DNA of 39,038 bases. It comes from Streptomyces ureilyticus. Lineage in GTDB: Bacteria; Actinomycetota; Actinomycetes; Streptomycetales; Streptomycetaceae. Made by a program: the position numbers and the translations under genes. The stretch is from contig NZ_JAAKZX010000084.1 in assembly GCF_011045025.1 (NCBI RefSeq), positions 1-39,038 on the forward strand, read 5' to 3'. Below the pieces are notes generated by a model that did not search any database, was not told the origin of the DNA, and saw nothing but the letters and a program-made list of their open reading frames with translations. This document shows positions 14,676 through 22,661 of this stretch, in pieces (the stretch's first letter is position 1; the number at the start of each line of letters is the position of its first letter).

Positions 14676-14709
14676 TTAGCCCTTGGTGGTGCCTAGCCCT
14701 TGGTGGCGC
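14676..14709. repeat. 17-bp tandem duplication across a permease stop codon
   Basis: TTAGCCCTTGGTGGTGC (14676-14692) and CTAGCCCTTGGTGGCGC (14693-14709) are adjacent copies with two differences. On the coding strand each ends in a stop codon (TAG, TAA). The first copy encodes the last residues of the permease; the second lies between it and kdgD. Confidence 0.85.
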
Positions 14710-15640
14710 CGGCCGCGATGCCGCTGACCAGCGAGCGTTGGAGCAGCAGGTAGACGACGAGGCTGGGTACGAGTGCGATGACGGAACCGGCCAGTACCAC
14801 GCCCGAGCCGATCTCGGGGTCGTTGCGGAGGACGGACAGAGCGACGGTGACGGTGTAGTCGGTGGGGTCCTTGGCGGCGATCAGCGGCAGCAGGTACTGG
14901 TCCCAGATCATGATGAAGCCGAGTACTCCGGCGACGCCGAGTGCGGGCTTGCACAGCGGCAGCACGATCTGCCACAGCATCCGGAACTCGCCGACGCCGT
15001 CGATCCGCGCGGCCTCCTCGATCTCCGTCGGTATCTCCCGCATGAACTCGGCCAGCAGCATCACCGAGAAACCCCAGGCGCCGACCGGCAGGATCACGCC
15101 GAAGGCGGTGCCCTTCAGGTCGATGCCGACCACCGGCACATCGCCCAGGACGAGCGAGAGCGGGATGGCGATGACCTCTTCGGGGAGCATCATCGTCAGC
15201 ATGAAGAGGGTCATGACGAGGGCCTGTCCGCGGAACCTGTGCCGGGCCAGCGCATAGGCCGCCAGCACGGACACGGTCAGCTGGAGCAGGAGCCCGCCGC
15301 CCGCGATCACGAGGGAGTTCGTGAAGTAGTCCCAGATGCCCCTGTCGCCCGCCACCCGCATGTTGGTGAGCGTGGCGTGGTGCGGATAGAACGACAGCAC
15401 CGAGCCCCGCGCGTTCTCGTCGAAGGCGCCGGAGATGATCGTCAGGAACGGCGCCGCGAAGACGGCGAGGGCGAGCAGACAGAGCAGGATCCGCAGCGCC
15501 ATGCCGAGGCCGGGCCGGTCGCTCCAGCCGAGCGCGGTGTCGAACCGCGCGGGCGTGGTGTGGCGGGGTTCCTTGGCGGTACGTCGTACGGAAGGCCGAG
15601 CGGCGGCCGGGGCGGGATCGACGGTGGTGGGGGCGCTCAT
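14693..15640 (-). CDS. Sugar ABC transporter permease (MalG/CUT1 type)
   Basis: A 315-residue inner-membrane permease with six predicted transmembrane segments, starting about residue 47 (M-A-L-R-I-L-L-C-L-L-A-L-A-V-F-A-A-P-F). The EAA loop that contacts the ATPase reads E-I-E-E-A-A-R-I-D-G-V-G-E-F-R-M-L-W-Q-I-V-L-P-L near 208-231. The ATG overlaps the upstream permease stop by 4 bp, which decides the start. With the other permease and the lipoprotein it would import a carbohydrate or sugar acid. No ATPase gene is in the operon; a shared MsiK-type ATPase is likely. It ends on a 17-bp duplication. Confidence 0.9.
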   Translation of the reverse strand: MSAPTTVDPAPAAARPSVRRTAKEPRHTTPARFDTALGWSDRPGLGMALRILLCLLALAVFAAPFLTIISGAFDENARGSVLSFYPHHATLTNMRVAGDRGIWDYFTNSLVIAGGGLLLQLTVSVLAAYALARHRFRGQALVMTLFMLTMMLPEEVIAIPLSLVLGDVPVVGIDLKGTAFGVILPVGAWGFSVMLLAEFMREIPTEIEEAARIDGVGEFRMLWQIVLPLCKPALGVAGVLGFIMIWDQYLLPLIAAKDPTDYTVTVALSVLRNDPEIGSGVVLAGSVIALVPSLVVYLLLQRSLVSGIAAGATKG

Positions 15641-16587
15641 CGGCGGGCCTCCCCTCTCGTGCGGAGCCGATAGACCGTCACCGTGAGCAGCAACGTCACG
15701 GCGAGCAGCAGGGCGGAGGCAGCGGAGGCGCCGCCGATGTCGTTGCGGGTGAAGCCGAGGGTGTAGGCGCGGGTCATCCAGACCTCGGTGGAGCCGGCCG
15801 GGCCGCCGCCGGTGAGGACGTACACCTCGGTGAAGACGCGCAGGCTGCGGATCACGGCGAGCGTGACGACGATGGCGAGCGCGGGGCGGATGGCCGGCAG
15901 GGTGACATGGCGCAGCCGCTGCCAGAGTGAGACGCCGTCCATCGCGGCGGCCTCGTACAGCGTCCGGTCGACGCCCGCGAGACCGGCGAGGATGATCACC
16001 ATGTTGTACGGGGCGCCGATCCAGACGCCCATGGCCATCACGGACCACAGAGCGGTGTCGGGGTTGTCCAGGAAGGGCACAGGGCCGAGGCCCACCACAC
16101 CCAGCACGCTGTTGAGGAAGCCGTCGGAGGTCGGGTAGTACAGCAGCCGCCACATCTCGCCGACCACGGCCGTCGCGGTGACGACGGGCAGGAAGACGGC
16201 GGTACGGAGGAACTTCAGGGAGCGGGTCTGGCCTTCGAGCAGCAGGGCGAGCACGAAGCCGACGAGGATCGCGCCGGCCGCCTGGCCGATGCCCAGGATC
16301 AGGGTGTTGTTGATGGCGTCCAGGAAGCGGTGGTCGGTCAGCACCCGGGTGTAGTTGTCGAGGCCGACCCACTTGTCGCCGAGGAAGGGCCGTACTTCGA
16401 AGAGGCTGAGCCAGAGGCCCTTGCCCATCGGGACGAACTTGAAGACGAGGGCGAGGAGGAGACCGGGGGCGAGGAACAGCCAGGGGAGCGCGGCCCGCCG
16501 ATAGCCGCCCCGGCGACGGGACTTGGGCGCCTCGGACTTGGGCACCGGGGACTTGGGTACGCCCGCGGGGGTCAGGGTTGCGGTCAT
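15637..16587 (-). CDS. Sugar ABC transporter permease (MalF/CUT1 type)
   Basis: A 316-residue permease. A basic N-terminal tail with K-S-x-x-P-K-S repeats (residues 12-24) precedes the first membrane helix (A-L-P-W-L-F-L-A-P-G-L-L-L-A-L-V-F). Six helices follow, with the EAA motif L-Y-E-A-A-A-M-D-G-V-S-L-W-Q-R-L-R-H-V-T-L-P around 212-233. It overlaps both neighbours by 4 bp, so the operon is tightly coupled. It forms the channel with the 14693-15640 permease. Confidence 0.9.
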   Translation of the reverse strand: MTATLTPAGVPKSPVPKSEAPKSRRRGGYRRAALPWLFLAPGLLLALVFKFVPMGKGLWLSLFEVRPFLGDKWVGLDNYTRVLTDHRFLDAINNTLILGIGQAAGAILVGFVLALLLEGQTRSLKFLRTAVFLPVVTATAVVGEMWRLLYYPTSDGFLNSVLGVVGLGPVPFLDNPDTALWSVMAMGVWIGAPYNMVIILAGLAGVDRTLYEAAAMDGVSLWQRLRHVTLPAIRPALAIVVTLAVIRSLRVFTEVYVLTGGGPAGSTEVWMTRAYTLGFTRNDIGGASAASALLLAVTLLLTVTVYRLRTRGEARR

Positions 16588-17921
16588 GAGATCAGGTCCT
16601 GGTCCTTGAGATCACCGGTCAGCGTCTCGTTGAGCTCCTGCAGACCGGCGCGGACGTCGCTGCCGCAGTAGGTGAACACCGCGTTGAGGCTGTCGGCGGT
16701 GTCCTGCCTGATCGGGGCGAAGTCCAGAGCGGCGGGGAACTGCTTCGAGGCGTCGCGGTACGCCTTCTGCACGGTGGCCCAGCGTCCGTCGTCCCGTACC
16801 TTCGCCGCGTCGAGCGTGGTGTTGACGGGGATGCGGACGACGGGCTGGTTCTCACCGGTCATCGCGAGCTGCTGCGCCCCGGGCGTGATGAGGAACTCGG
16901 CGAGGGCCTTCTCCTGCTCGGCCTTGCCGGTCTTCGCGCCGAAGTAGATGTTCTCGCCCTCGGCCAGCGCGGTGGCGCCGTCGGGTCCGGCCGGGGCCTG
17001 GACGACCTCGTACTTGTCCTTGCCGGGCGTCGCGTCGAAGGTGGCGATGTTGTACGGGCCGGTGAGGTACATCCCGGCGGTGCCGTCCTGGAAGTTGGTG
17101 GCGTTGCCCGTGGTGGAGGTCAGGGCGCTGGGCTGGACGAGGTTCTTCGCGCCACAGAAGAGGTTGTCCTTCAGCCAGGACACGGTGCGTACGGCGGCTT
17201 CGGAGTCGGCGACCGCGCGGTACTTGCCAGCGTTGTCAGGGTCCGGCTCGACGAGTGAGGCGCCGCCCTGCCAGAGGAAGGTGGCGGCCCACCAGGCGGC
17301 GTACCCGTTCTGGGCACTGCCGGGGACGACCATGCCGTACGTGTCGTTCTTGCCGTTGCCGTCCGGGTCACGGGTGGCGAATGCCTTGGCGAGGGTGAGC
17401 AGGTCCTGCCAGGTCCTGGGCTGCGGGAGGCCGACCCTTTCGCGCCAGTCCTTGCGGACCATGAGGGTCATGGCCTGGCGGGAGTACGGGATTCCGTACG
17501 TACGTCCGTCGAGTCCTCGAGCCGTGCCCCAGGTCTCGCCGTCGATCTGCTCGTGGCCGGCTATCGCGTCGGGGTCGATGGGCTTCAGCAGGCCCTGGCG
17601 CTGGTAACTGCCCAGCGAGCCGCTGTCGTTGATCATGACGTCGGGCAGGTCCTTGATGGAGGCGCGACTCTGGAGTTGCTGATCGAAGTTGACGATCGGC
17701 TGGAAGTCGACCTTGATGCCGGTCTTCTTGGTGAAGGCGGCGAAGACCCGTTCGTAGGTGGCGGCGGCGTCCGGATTGCTCCGGGTCCAGACCTCCAGGG
17801 TGTTCGGATCACCGGAGTCCGCGGTGTCCGAACCGGATCCGCAGGCGGCGGCCGAGAAGACGAGTGCCGTGGCGGCGAGTGTGGCGGCTGTGCGGCGGCC
17901 CCGTCGCTGTCGCTGAGCCAT
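16584..17921 (-). CDS. Solute-binding lipoprotein of a sugar/sugar-acid ABC importer
   Basis: A 445-residue family 1 extracellular solute-binding protein. The N-terminus is a lipoprotein signal peptide: basic stretch R-Q-R-R-G-R-R, hydrophobic core, and lipobox S-A-A-A-C with the modified cysteine at residue 27. L-E-V-W-T-R-S and P-D-V-M-I-N-D-S-G are typical of CUT1 binding proteins. The start at 17921 is set by GGAGGT 6 bp upstream. It is first in an operon with two permeases and two glucarate-pathway enzymes, which points to an aldarate or a sugar that yields one as ligand; this is inferred from context. Confidence 0.9.
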   Translation of the reverse strand: MAQRQRRGRRTAATLAATALVFSAAACGSGSDTADSGDPNTLEVWTRSNPDAAATYERVFAAFTKKTGIKVDFQPIVNFDQQLQSRASIKDLPDVMINDSGSLGSYQRQGLLKPIDPDAIAGHEQIDGETWGTARGLDGRTYGIPYSRQAMTLMVRKDWRERVGLPQPRTWQDLLTLAKAFATRDPDGNGKNDTYGMVVPGSAQNGYAAWWAATFLWQGGASLVEPDPDNAGKYRAVADSEAAVRTVSWLKDNLFCGAKNLVQPSALTSTTGNATNFQDGTAGMYLTGPYNIATFDATPGKDKYEVVQAPAGPDGATALAEGENIYFGAKTGKAEQEKALAEFLITPGAQQLAMTGENQPVVRIPVNTTLDAAKVRDDGRWATVQKAYRDASKQFPAALDFAPIRQDTADSLNAVFTYCGSDVRAGLQELNETLTGDLKDQDLIS

Positions 17922-17950
17922 GCGCCACCTCCATTCACATACGCGAAAGC

Positions 17951-18020
17951 GATTCATGAATCTAAAAGGTTGCTGCAACGTAGAATGGTTTCGGCCACGT
18001 GTCAAGGAATGTACGGTTCC
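17951..18020. promoter_or_regulatory. Dyad-rich region between the sugar-acid operon and its IclR regulator
   Basis: The 166-bp divergent gap has a perfect 12-bp palindrome GATTCATGAATC (17951-17962), 30 bp upstream of the lipoprotein ATG, then GTTG-CTG-CAAC (17969-17979), and GGAA-N7-TTCC (18006-18020) over TACGG-TT-CCGTA (18012-18023). IclR proteins bind such dyads; which site is used cannot be told from sequence. Confidence 0.6.
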
Positions 18021-18024
18021 GTAT

Positions 18025-18046
18025 CAGCCGCCAATCAGCCGCCAAT
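18025..18046. repeat. 11-bp direct repeat, two copies
   Basis: CAGCCGCCAAT occurs at 18025-18035 and 18036-18046, and a partial third copy (CAGCCG) follows at 18048. It lies upstream of the IclR gene, about 42 bp before its ATG, in its leader or promoter region. Confidence 0.75.
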
Positions 18047-18087
18047 TCAGCCGTCACCACTGGCCGCACATCTCGGGAGGAGCGCAC

Positions 18088-18873
18088 ATGTCCGCCGTCG
18101 CGGAGGAGCCGAGGATGGTGAAGTCGGCGCAACGAGCCCTGGTGGTCCTGGAGGTGCTGGCCGACGCGAAGGGGCTCATCCCCGTCACCGAGCTGCACCG
18201 GCGCACCGGCTTTCCGCGCTCGAGCCTGCACCAGCTGCTGCACACGATGATCGCGATGCACTGGGTCGAGCCGTCCGCCGACGGTACGTCGGTCCGGCTG
18301 GCCAGCAGGGCGCTGCTCGTCGGCACCTCGTACCTCGATGCCGACCAGGCGTTGCCGTACGCCGTCCACACCCTGGAGGAGATCCGCGAGGACACCGGCT
18401 ACACCGTGCACTACGCCCGGCTGGACGGCTCCCACGTCCTCTACCTCGCGACCCGCGAGACCACCGAACCGCACCGGGCCACTTCACGCGTGGGCCGCCG
18501 CCTCCCCGCGTACGCCACAGCCCTCGGCAAGGCCCTGCTCGCCGAACTGACGGCGGCCGAGGCGGACACCCTGCTGCCGTCGGGCCCCCTCACCGCCCTC
18601 ACCGAACGCACGGTCACCGACCGGGACACCTTCGCCCGCGAACTGCGGGAGACCCGGGAGCGCGGGTACGCCGTCGAACACGAGCAGAACACCCGGGGCA
18701 TCGGCTGCGTCAGCGTCACCGTCCCCTACCGCATCCCGGCCACCGACGCGATCAGCTGCTCCATGCCCCTCGCCGACGCCGAAACCGCCGAGGCGACGGC
18801 CAAGGTCGCCACGGTCCTCCAGGAGCACACCCGGCGCCTGGCGGCCCGGCTGCGAGCGGAGGGCATCCGCTGA
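18088..18873 (+). CDS. IclR-family transcriptional regulator
   Basis: A 261-residue IclR regulator. The N-terminal winged helix covers about residues 10-70 (S-A-Q-R-A-L-V-V-L-E-V-L-A-D-A, V-T-E-L-H-R-R-T-G-F-P-R-S-S-L-H-Q-L-L-H-T-M); the effector domain contains A-Y-A-T-A-L-G-K-A-L-L-A-E-L at about 146-159 and R-G-Y-A-V-E-H-E-Q-N-T-R-G-I-G-C-V, the usual ligand-site region. The start is set by GGGAGGAG before the ATG at 18088. It is divergent from the sugar-acid operon and is its likely regulator, with glucarate or a pathway intermediate as a plausible effector. Confidence 0.92.
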   Translation: MSAVAEEPRMVKSAQRALVVLEVLADAKGLIPVTELHRRTGFPRSSLHQLLHTMIAMHWVEPSADGTSVRLASRALLVGTSYLDADQALPYAVHTLEEIREDTGYTVHYARLDGSHVLYLATRETTEPHRATSRVGRRLPAYATALGKALLAELTAAEADTLLPSGPLTALTERTVTDRDTFARELRETRERGYAVEHEQNTRGIGCVSVTVPYRIPATDAISCSMPLADAETAEATAKVATVLQEHTRRLAARLRAEGIR

Positions 18874-18892
18874 CCGGCACCCGAGGGCTCCC

Positions 18893-20491
18893 TCAGGTCG
18901 CTGACTCCCGGTAGGCAGCCGCCTCCTCCAGATCCAGCCGTCGCAGCAGCGTCCGCAGCATCTCGTCGTCGATGAATCGACCGTCGCGCAGCTTCACGAA
19001 CACCTCCCGCTCGGCGCCGATCATCTCGCGCGACAGGCGGCGGTACGTGTCGTCCACGCTCTCCCCGGTCACGGGGTTCACCGAGCCGAGCCGCTCCCAC
19101 ACGGCGTTGCGGCGCCGCTCCAGGACCGAGCGGAGGCGCTCGGCGAGCGGGGGCGGCAGGACGTTGCGCTCGTCCTCGAGGAGCTCGTCCAGGCGCTGCT
19201 CGGCGACCCGGGAGGCCTGAGCCTGGGCGTTCGCCTCCGCGAGCGTCTCCGCCTGTGCGTCACGTCCGGGCAGCTTCAGCAACTTGATCAGCGGGGGCAG
19301 CGTCAGCCCCTGCACGACCAGGGTCCCGATGACCGTCGTGAAGGTCAGGAAGAGGATGAGATTCCGGCCGGGGAAGTCCTCGCCGCCGTGCATCGTCAGC
19401 GGGATCGAGAACGCGATGGCGAGCGAGACGACACCCCGCATCCCGGCCCAGCCGACGACGAACGGCCCCCTCCAGGTGGGGTCGGGCTCGCGCTCCCGGA
19501 TCCGGCGGGACAGCATGCGCGGCAGGAACGTCGCGGGATACACCCACACGAAACGTGCCGCGACGACCACCAGGAAGAGGGCCACCGCGTACCAGACGGC
19601 ACTGGCACCCTCGTACTCCCCGAGCCCCTGCAGAACGATCGGCAGCTGCAGACCGATCAACGCGAAGACCGCCGACTCCAGGATGAACGCCACCATCTTC
19701 CACACCGCCTCCTCCTGGAGCCGGGTGGCGAAATCGACCTGCCAGGAGCGGTGCCCGAGATAGAGGGCGACGACGACCACGGCGAGCACTCCGGAAGCAT
19801 GCACCTGCTCGGCGACGGCGTAAGCGAAGAAGGGGATCAGCAAGGAGAGACTGTTCTGCAGCAGCGCCTCCTTCAGGTGAGTACGCAGCCAGTGGATCGG
19901 CACCATCAACAGAAGCCCTATCCCGATGCCGCCGAGCGCCGCGACCAGGAACTCACCGATGCCGCCCGCCCAGGTCGCGCCCTCCCCGACGGCGGCGGCG
20001 AGGGCCACCTTGAACGCGGTGATCGCGGTCGCGTCGTTCACCAGGGACTCGCCCTGGAGGATCGTGGTGAGCCGCGCGGGCAGCCCGACCCGGCGGGCCA
20101 CCGCCGTCGCCGCCACCGCGTCCGGCGGCGCCACCACCGCGCCGAGCACCAGGGCCGCGGTGAGCGGCAGGTCCGGCACGATCAGATACGCGGCCCAGCC
20201 GACGACGAGCGTCGCGAACAGGACGTACCCCACCGACAGCAGCGCCACGGGCCGTATCTGCGCCCGAAGATCGAGATACGAGCTGTCCGTTGCCGCCGTG
20301 TACAGCAGCGGGGGCAGCAGCAGCGGCAGCACCACTTCGGGGTCGAGGGTGTACTCGGGCACCCATGGGAGGTACGAGACGGCCAGGCCCACCGTGACGA
20401 GCAGCAGCGGCGGGGGGACCGGGGTGCGGCGGGCCACACCGGCCACCGCGGCACAGCCCGCGATCAGCAGCAGCAGGGGCATCACATGCAT
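18893..20491 (-). CDS. Na+/H+ antiporter, CPA1 family
   Basis: A 532-residue cation/proton antiporter of the CPA1 (NhaP/YjcE) group with about 12 membrane helices in the first 410 residues. The signature G-E-S-L-V-N-D-A-T-A with the ion-binding N-D is near residues 151-160, and preceding A-V-V-A-P-P-D-A-V-A-A-T-A near 120-132 is the other conserved helix. G-M-R-G-V-V-S-L-A follows around 364-372. The last ~120 residues form a soluble, charged helical tail. An ATG at 20482 (three residues later) is an alternative start. It is convergent with the IclR gene and divergent from the UBP gene. Confidence 0.9.
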   Translation of the reverse strand: MHVMPLLLLIAGCAAVAGVARRTPVPPPLLLVTVGLAVSYLPWVPEYTLDPEVVLPLLLPPLLYTAATDSSYLDLRAQIRPVALLSVGYVLFATLVVGWAAYLIVPDLPLTAALVLGAVVAPPDAVAATAVARRVGLPARLTTILQGESLVNDATAITAFKVALAAAVGEGATWAGGIGEFLVAALGGIGIGLLLMVPIHWLRTHLKEALLQNSLSLLIPFFAYAVAEQVHASGVLAVVVVALYLGHRSWQVDFATRLQEEAVWKMVAFILESAVFALIGLQLPIVLQGLGEYEGASAVWYAVALFLVVVAARFVWVYPATFLPRMLSRRIREREPDPTWRGPFVVGWAGMRGVVSLAIAFSIPLTMHGGEDFPGRNLILFLTFTTVIGTLVVQGLTLPPLIKLLKLPGRDAQAETLAEANAQAQASRVAEQRLDELLEDERNVLPPPLAERLRSVLERRRNAVWERLGSVNPVTGESVDDTYRRLSREMIGAEREVFVKLRDGRFIDDEMLRTLLRRLDLEEAAAYRESAT

Positions 20492-20570
20492 CGGTTTTCG
20501 GCCCGCCTTCGTTCTTGAGCTGTTTTCGCCCTTGAGCTGTTTTCTCCGCGCCCGTCGTAACCTGGCAATC

Positions 20571-20831
20571 ATGAAACAGTGCACGCACACCGCTTCGCTG
20601 CCGCGTCCGGAACCCGGACCGCTCAGCGAGACCTGCCTCGAGTGCCGTGCCGCGGGCACGCACCCGGTGCAGCTCCGGCTGTGCCTGGACTGCGGTCACG
20701 TAGGCTGCTGCGACACGTCGCCGATGCGGCACGCGACGGAGCACCACAAAGAGACGGGACACCCGATGATGCGCTCACTCGAGCCCGGTGAGAGCTGGCG
20801 ATGGTGCTTCGTCGACCACGTCATCGTGTGA
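20571..20831 (+). CDS. UBP-type zinc finger protein
   Basis: An 86-residue protein made almost entirely of a UBP-type zinc finger. Metal ligand candidates are C4, C22 and C25 (C-L-E-C), C38 and C41 (C-L-D-C-G-H), C46 or C47, and H54, H58 and H59, followed by H-P-M-M-R-S-L and W-C-F-V-D-H. In eukaryotes the domain binds ubiquitin; bacterial versions are common in actinobacteria with unknown role. TAACCT (20558-20563) lies 7 bp before the ATG and no ribosome-binding site is present, so the mRNA may be leaderless. Confidence 0.88.
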   Translation: MKQCTHTASLPRPEPGPLSETCLECRAAGTHPVQLRLCLDCGHVGCCDTSPMRHATEHHKETGHPMMRSLEPGESWRWCFVDHVIV

Positions 20832-21084
20832 CCCCGGATCGGTAAGATTCGACGGTCTGACGCCTGGGTACGTCAACCCGGCGCACGCTCTTCCCAATTG
20901 GGCCCGCAGACCCCTAGCCACTGTGCGTATAACTATGTTTACTATGAGTGACAACAACGGGGTTGGGGTCCCGGGGACAGAAAACCTGAGAGCGCGGTAG
21001 CGTCACCGCTGAACCACGTAGCGCGTTACCCCGAGGGGCGACCCTCGGCCCCCGATCAGAGCTTGTACCACCTTGGAGGTGAGG
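20832..21084 (+). promoter_or_regulatory. Leader/promoter region of the anti-sigma and sigH genes
   Basis: This 253-bp gap has no supported gene. TATAAC (20928-20933) and TACTAT (20940-20945) are good -10-like hexamers in an otherwise GC-rich segment; no well-spaced -35 accompanies them. A short open frame starting at ATG 20944 (18 codons) lacks a ribosome-binding site. In S. coelicolor the equivalent region drives sigH from several promoters, some stress-controlled. Confidence 0.45.
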
Positions 21085-21498
21085 GTGTCCCAGATCGCAG
21101 GCGAGCCCGCGACCCAGGACTTCGTGGAAGTCCGGCTGCCGGCTGCGGGTGCCTACCTGTCGGTGCTGCGTACGGCCACGGCCGGACTCGCGGCGCGTTT
21201 GGACTTCACCCTCGACGAGATCGAGGACCTGCGCATCGCGGTCGACGAGGCCTGCGCGATCCTGCTGCAGCAGGCCGTGCCCGGCTCGGTGCTCAGCTGT
21301 GTCTTCCGCCTGATCGACGACTCGCTGGAGGTGACGGTCTCGGCCCCGACCACCGACGGCCACGCCCCTTCGCGGGACACGTTCGCCTGGACCGTGCTGT
21401 CGGCCCTCGCGGGCAAGGTGTCCTCCTCGGTCGCCGACGACAAGACCGTTTCGATCAGCCTCTACAAACAGCGCGGCGCGGGACCCGGGCCGGCGTGA
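21085..21498 (+). CDS. RsbW-type anti-sigma factor (UshX/PrsH-like)
   Basis: A 137-residue GHKL-family switch protein. Features of the fold are V-E-V-R-L-P-A-A-G-A-Y-L-S-V-L-R-T-A-T-A-G at 13-33, an N-box-like I-E-D-L-R-I-A-V-D-E-A-C-A-I-L-L at 46-61, and V-S-I-S-L-Y-K at the end; the ATP-binding G-boxes are degenerate. The start is the GTG at 21085, after GGAGGTGAGG. It lies directly upstream of the sigma factor gene, 17 bp from its GTG, the arrangement of S. coelicolor prsH/ushX with sigH, so it probably binds and holds back that sigma factor. Confidence 0.87.
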   Translation: MSQIAGEPATQDFVEVRLPAAGAYLSVLRTATAGLAARLDFTLDEIEDLRIAVDEACAILLQQAVPGSVLSCVFRLIDDSLEVTVSAPTTDGHAPSRDTFAWTVLSALAGKVSSSVADDKTVSISLYKQRGAGPGPA

Positions 21499-21515
21499 GG
21501 AACGGGGATGGGCCG

Positions 21516-22604
21516 GTGCGGGACGAAGAGCGCGGCACACGAGAACTTCCCGCTGAGGGCGCCGGCGCCCTGAGCGGGCCCCGGCGCATGGCGGCGGAGG
21601 GTGCCGACGGCATCCCCGAGCAGCAGGCCCGGCCGCACCCGGAGGACGACTCCTCGGCGGCCGGGGCGCCTCTGATCGGGGTTCCAGGGGGATCTCCCGG
21701 GACGGAGTCTGGGGGAGCGCCCCCGGAAGGGCGGCTGCGGGTGACGGGCGGGACTATGAGCGAGCAGCACGAGCAGCACGAGCAGCACGAGCGAAACTCG
21801 GGCGGCGGCGCCGAGGGCGCCACGGGCGTACAACACGTACAGCACGACCCCCACAACCGCAGCGGAGCGCGGGCCAAGTTCGTCGAGCTGCGCAAACTGC
21901 CGGACGGCAGCCCGGAGTACGCGGAGCTGCGCAACCAGCTGGTCCGGATGCATCTCCCGCTCGTCGAGCATCTCGCGCGCCGCTTCCGCAACCGCGGCGA
22001 GCCGCTGGACGACCTCACGCAGGTCGCCACCATCGGCCTGATCAAGTCGGTCGACCGCTTCGACCCGGAGCGCGGCGTCGAGTTCTCCACGTACGCGACG
22101 CCGACGGTCGTCGGTGAGATCAAGCGGCACTTCCGCGACAAGGGCTGGGCGGTGCGCGTCCCGCGCCGGCTCCAGGAGCTGCGCCTGTCGCTCACCACGG
22201 CCACCGCGGAGCTCTCGCAGCAGCACGGCCGCTCCCCCACCGTGCATGAGCTGGCCGAGAAACTGGCCATCTCGGAGGAGGAGGTCCTGGAGGGCCTGGA
22301 GTCGGCCAACGCGTACTCCACGCTCTCCCTGGATGTCCCCGACACGGACGACGAGTCCCCTGCGGTCGCGGACACGCTGGGCTCCGAAGACGAGGCACTG
22401 GAGGGCGTCGAGTACCGCGAGTCCCTGAAGCCGCTCCTGGAGGATCTCCCGCCGCGCGAAAAGCGGATCCTGCTGCTGCGCTTCTTCGCCAACATGACCC
22501 AGTCGCAGATCGCCCAGGAAGTCGGCATCTCCCAGATGCACGTCTCCCGCCTCCTGGCCCGGACGCTGGCCCAACTGCGGGAGAAGCTGCTCGTCGAGGA
22601 GTAG
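21516..22604 (+). CDS. sigH: SigB-type alternative sigma factor SigH
   Basis: A 362-residue group 3 sigma factor (SigB/SigF/SigH family). The core begins around residue 110 and includes region 2 (L-P-L-V-E-H-L-A-R-R-F-R-N-R-G-E-P-L-D-D-L-T-Q-V-A-T-I-G-L-I-K, with F-S-T-Y-A-T-P-T-V-V-G-E-I-K-R-H-F-R-D), region 3, and a region 4 HTH (M-T-Q-S-Q-I-A-Q-E-V-G-I-S-Q-M-H-V-S-R-L-L-A-R). Three starts are possible: GTG 21516, ATG 21588 and ATG 21756. S. coelicolor SigH is known to be made as more than one isoform, so several may be used. The extension (to residue 80) carries an intergenic-type repeat, and residues 81-92 hold E-Q-H repeats. Confidence 0.9.
   Translation: MRDEERGTRELPAEGAGALSGPRRMAAEGADGIPEQQARPHPEDDSSAAGAPLIGVPGGSPGTESGGAPPEGRLRVTGGTMSEQHEQHEQHERNSGGGAEGATGVQHVQHDPHNRSGARAKFVELRKLPDGSPEYAELRNQLVRMHLPLVEHLARRFRNRGEPLDDLTQVATIGLIKSVDRFDPERGVEFSTYATPTVVGEIKRHFRDKGWAVRVPRRLQELRLSLTTATAELSQQHGRSPTVHELAEKLAISEEEVLEGLESANAYSTLSLDVPDTDDESPAVADTLGSEDEALEGVEYRESLKPLLEDLPPREKRILLLRFFANMTQSQIAQEVGISQMHVSRLLARTLAQLREKLLVEE
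21678..21727. repeat. Intergenic-type palindromic repeat inside sigH
   Basis: GGGGTTCCAGGGGG at 21678-21691 and a GGGGG-AGCG-CCCCC hairpin at 21711-21724 look like the palindromic elements found between many Streptomyces genes. Here the element lies within the reading frame and encodes residues 55-70 of the longest SigH form (G-V-P-G-G-S-P-G-T-E-S-G-G-A-P-P). It lies between the upstream starts and the ATG at 21756. Confidence 0.6.
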
Positions 22605-22661
22605 GCGTCCCAGTAAGGGCGGTTGTACGGGCCTGATCTCGTACGAGGCTGAATGCGCCGG

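Noticed and set aside
20944..21000. Short 18-codon open frame before the anti-sigma gene
   Set aside because: It has no ribosome-binding site and could arise by chance; I could not support it as a leader peptide.
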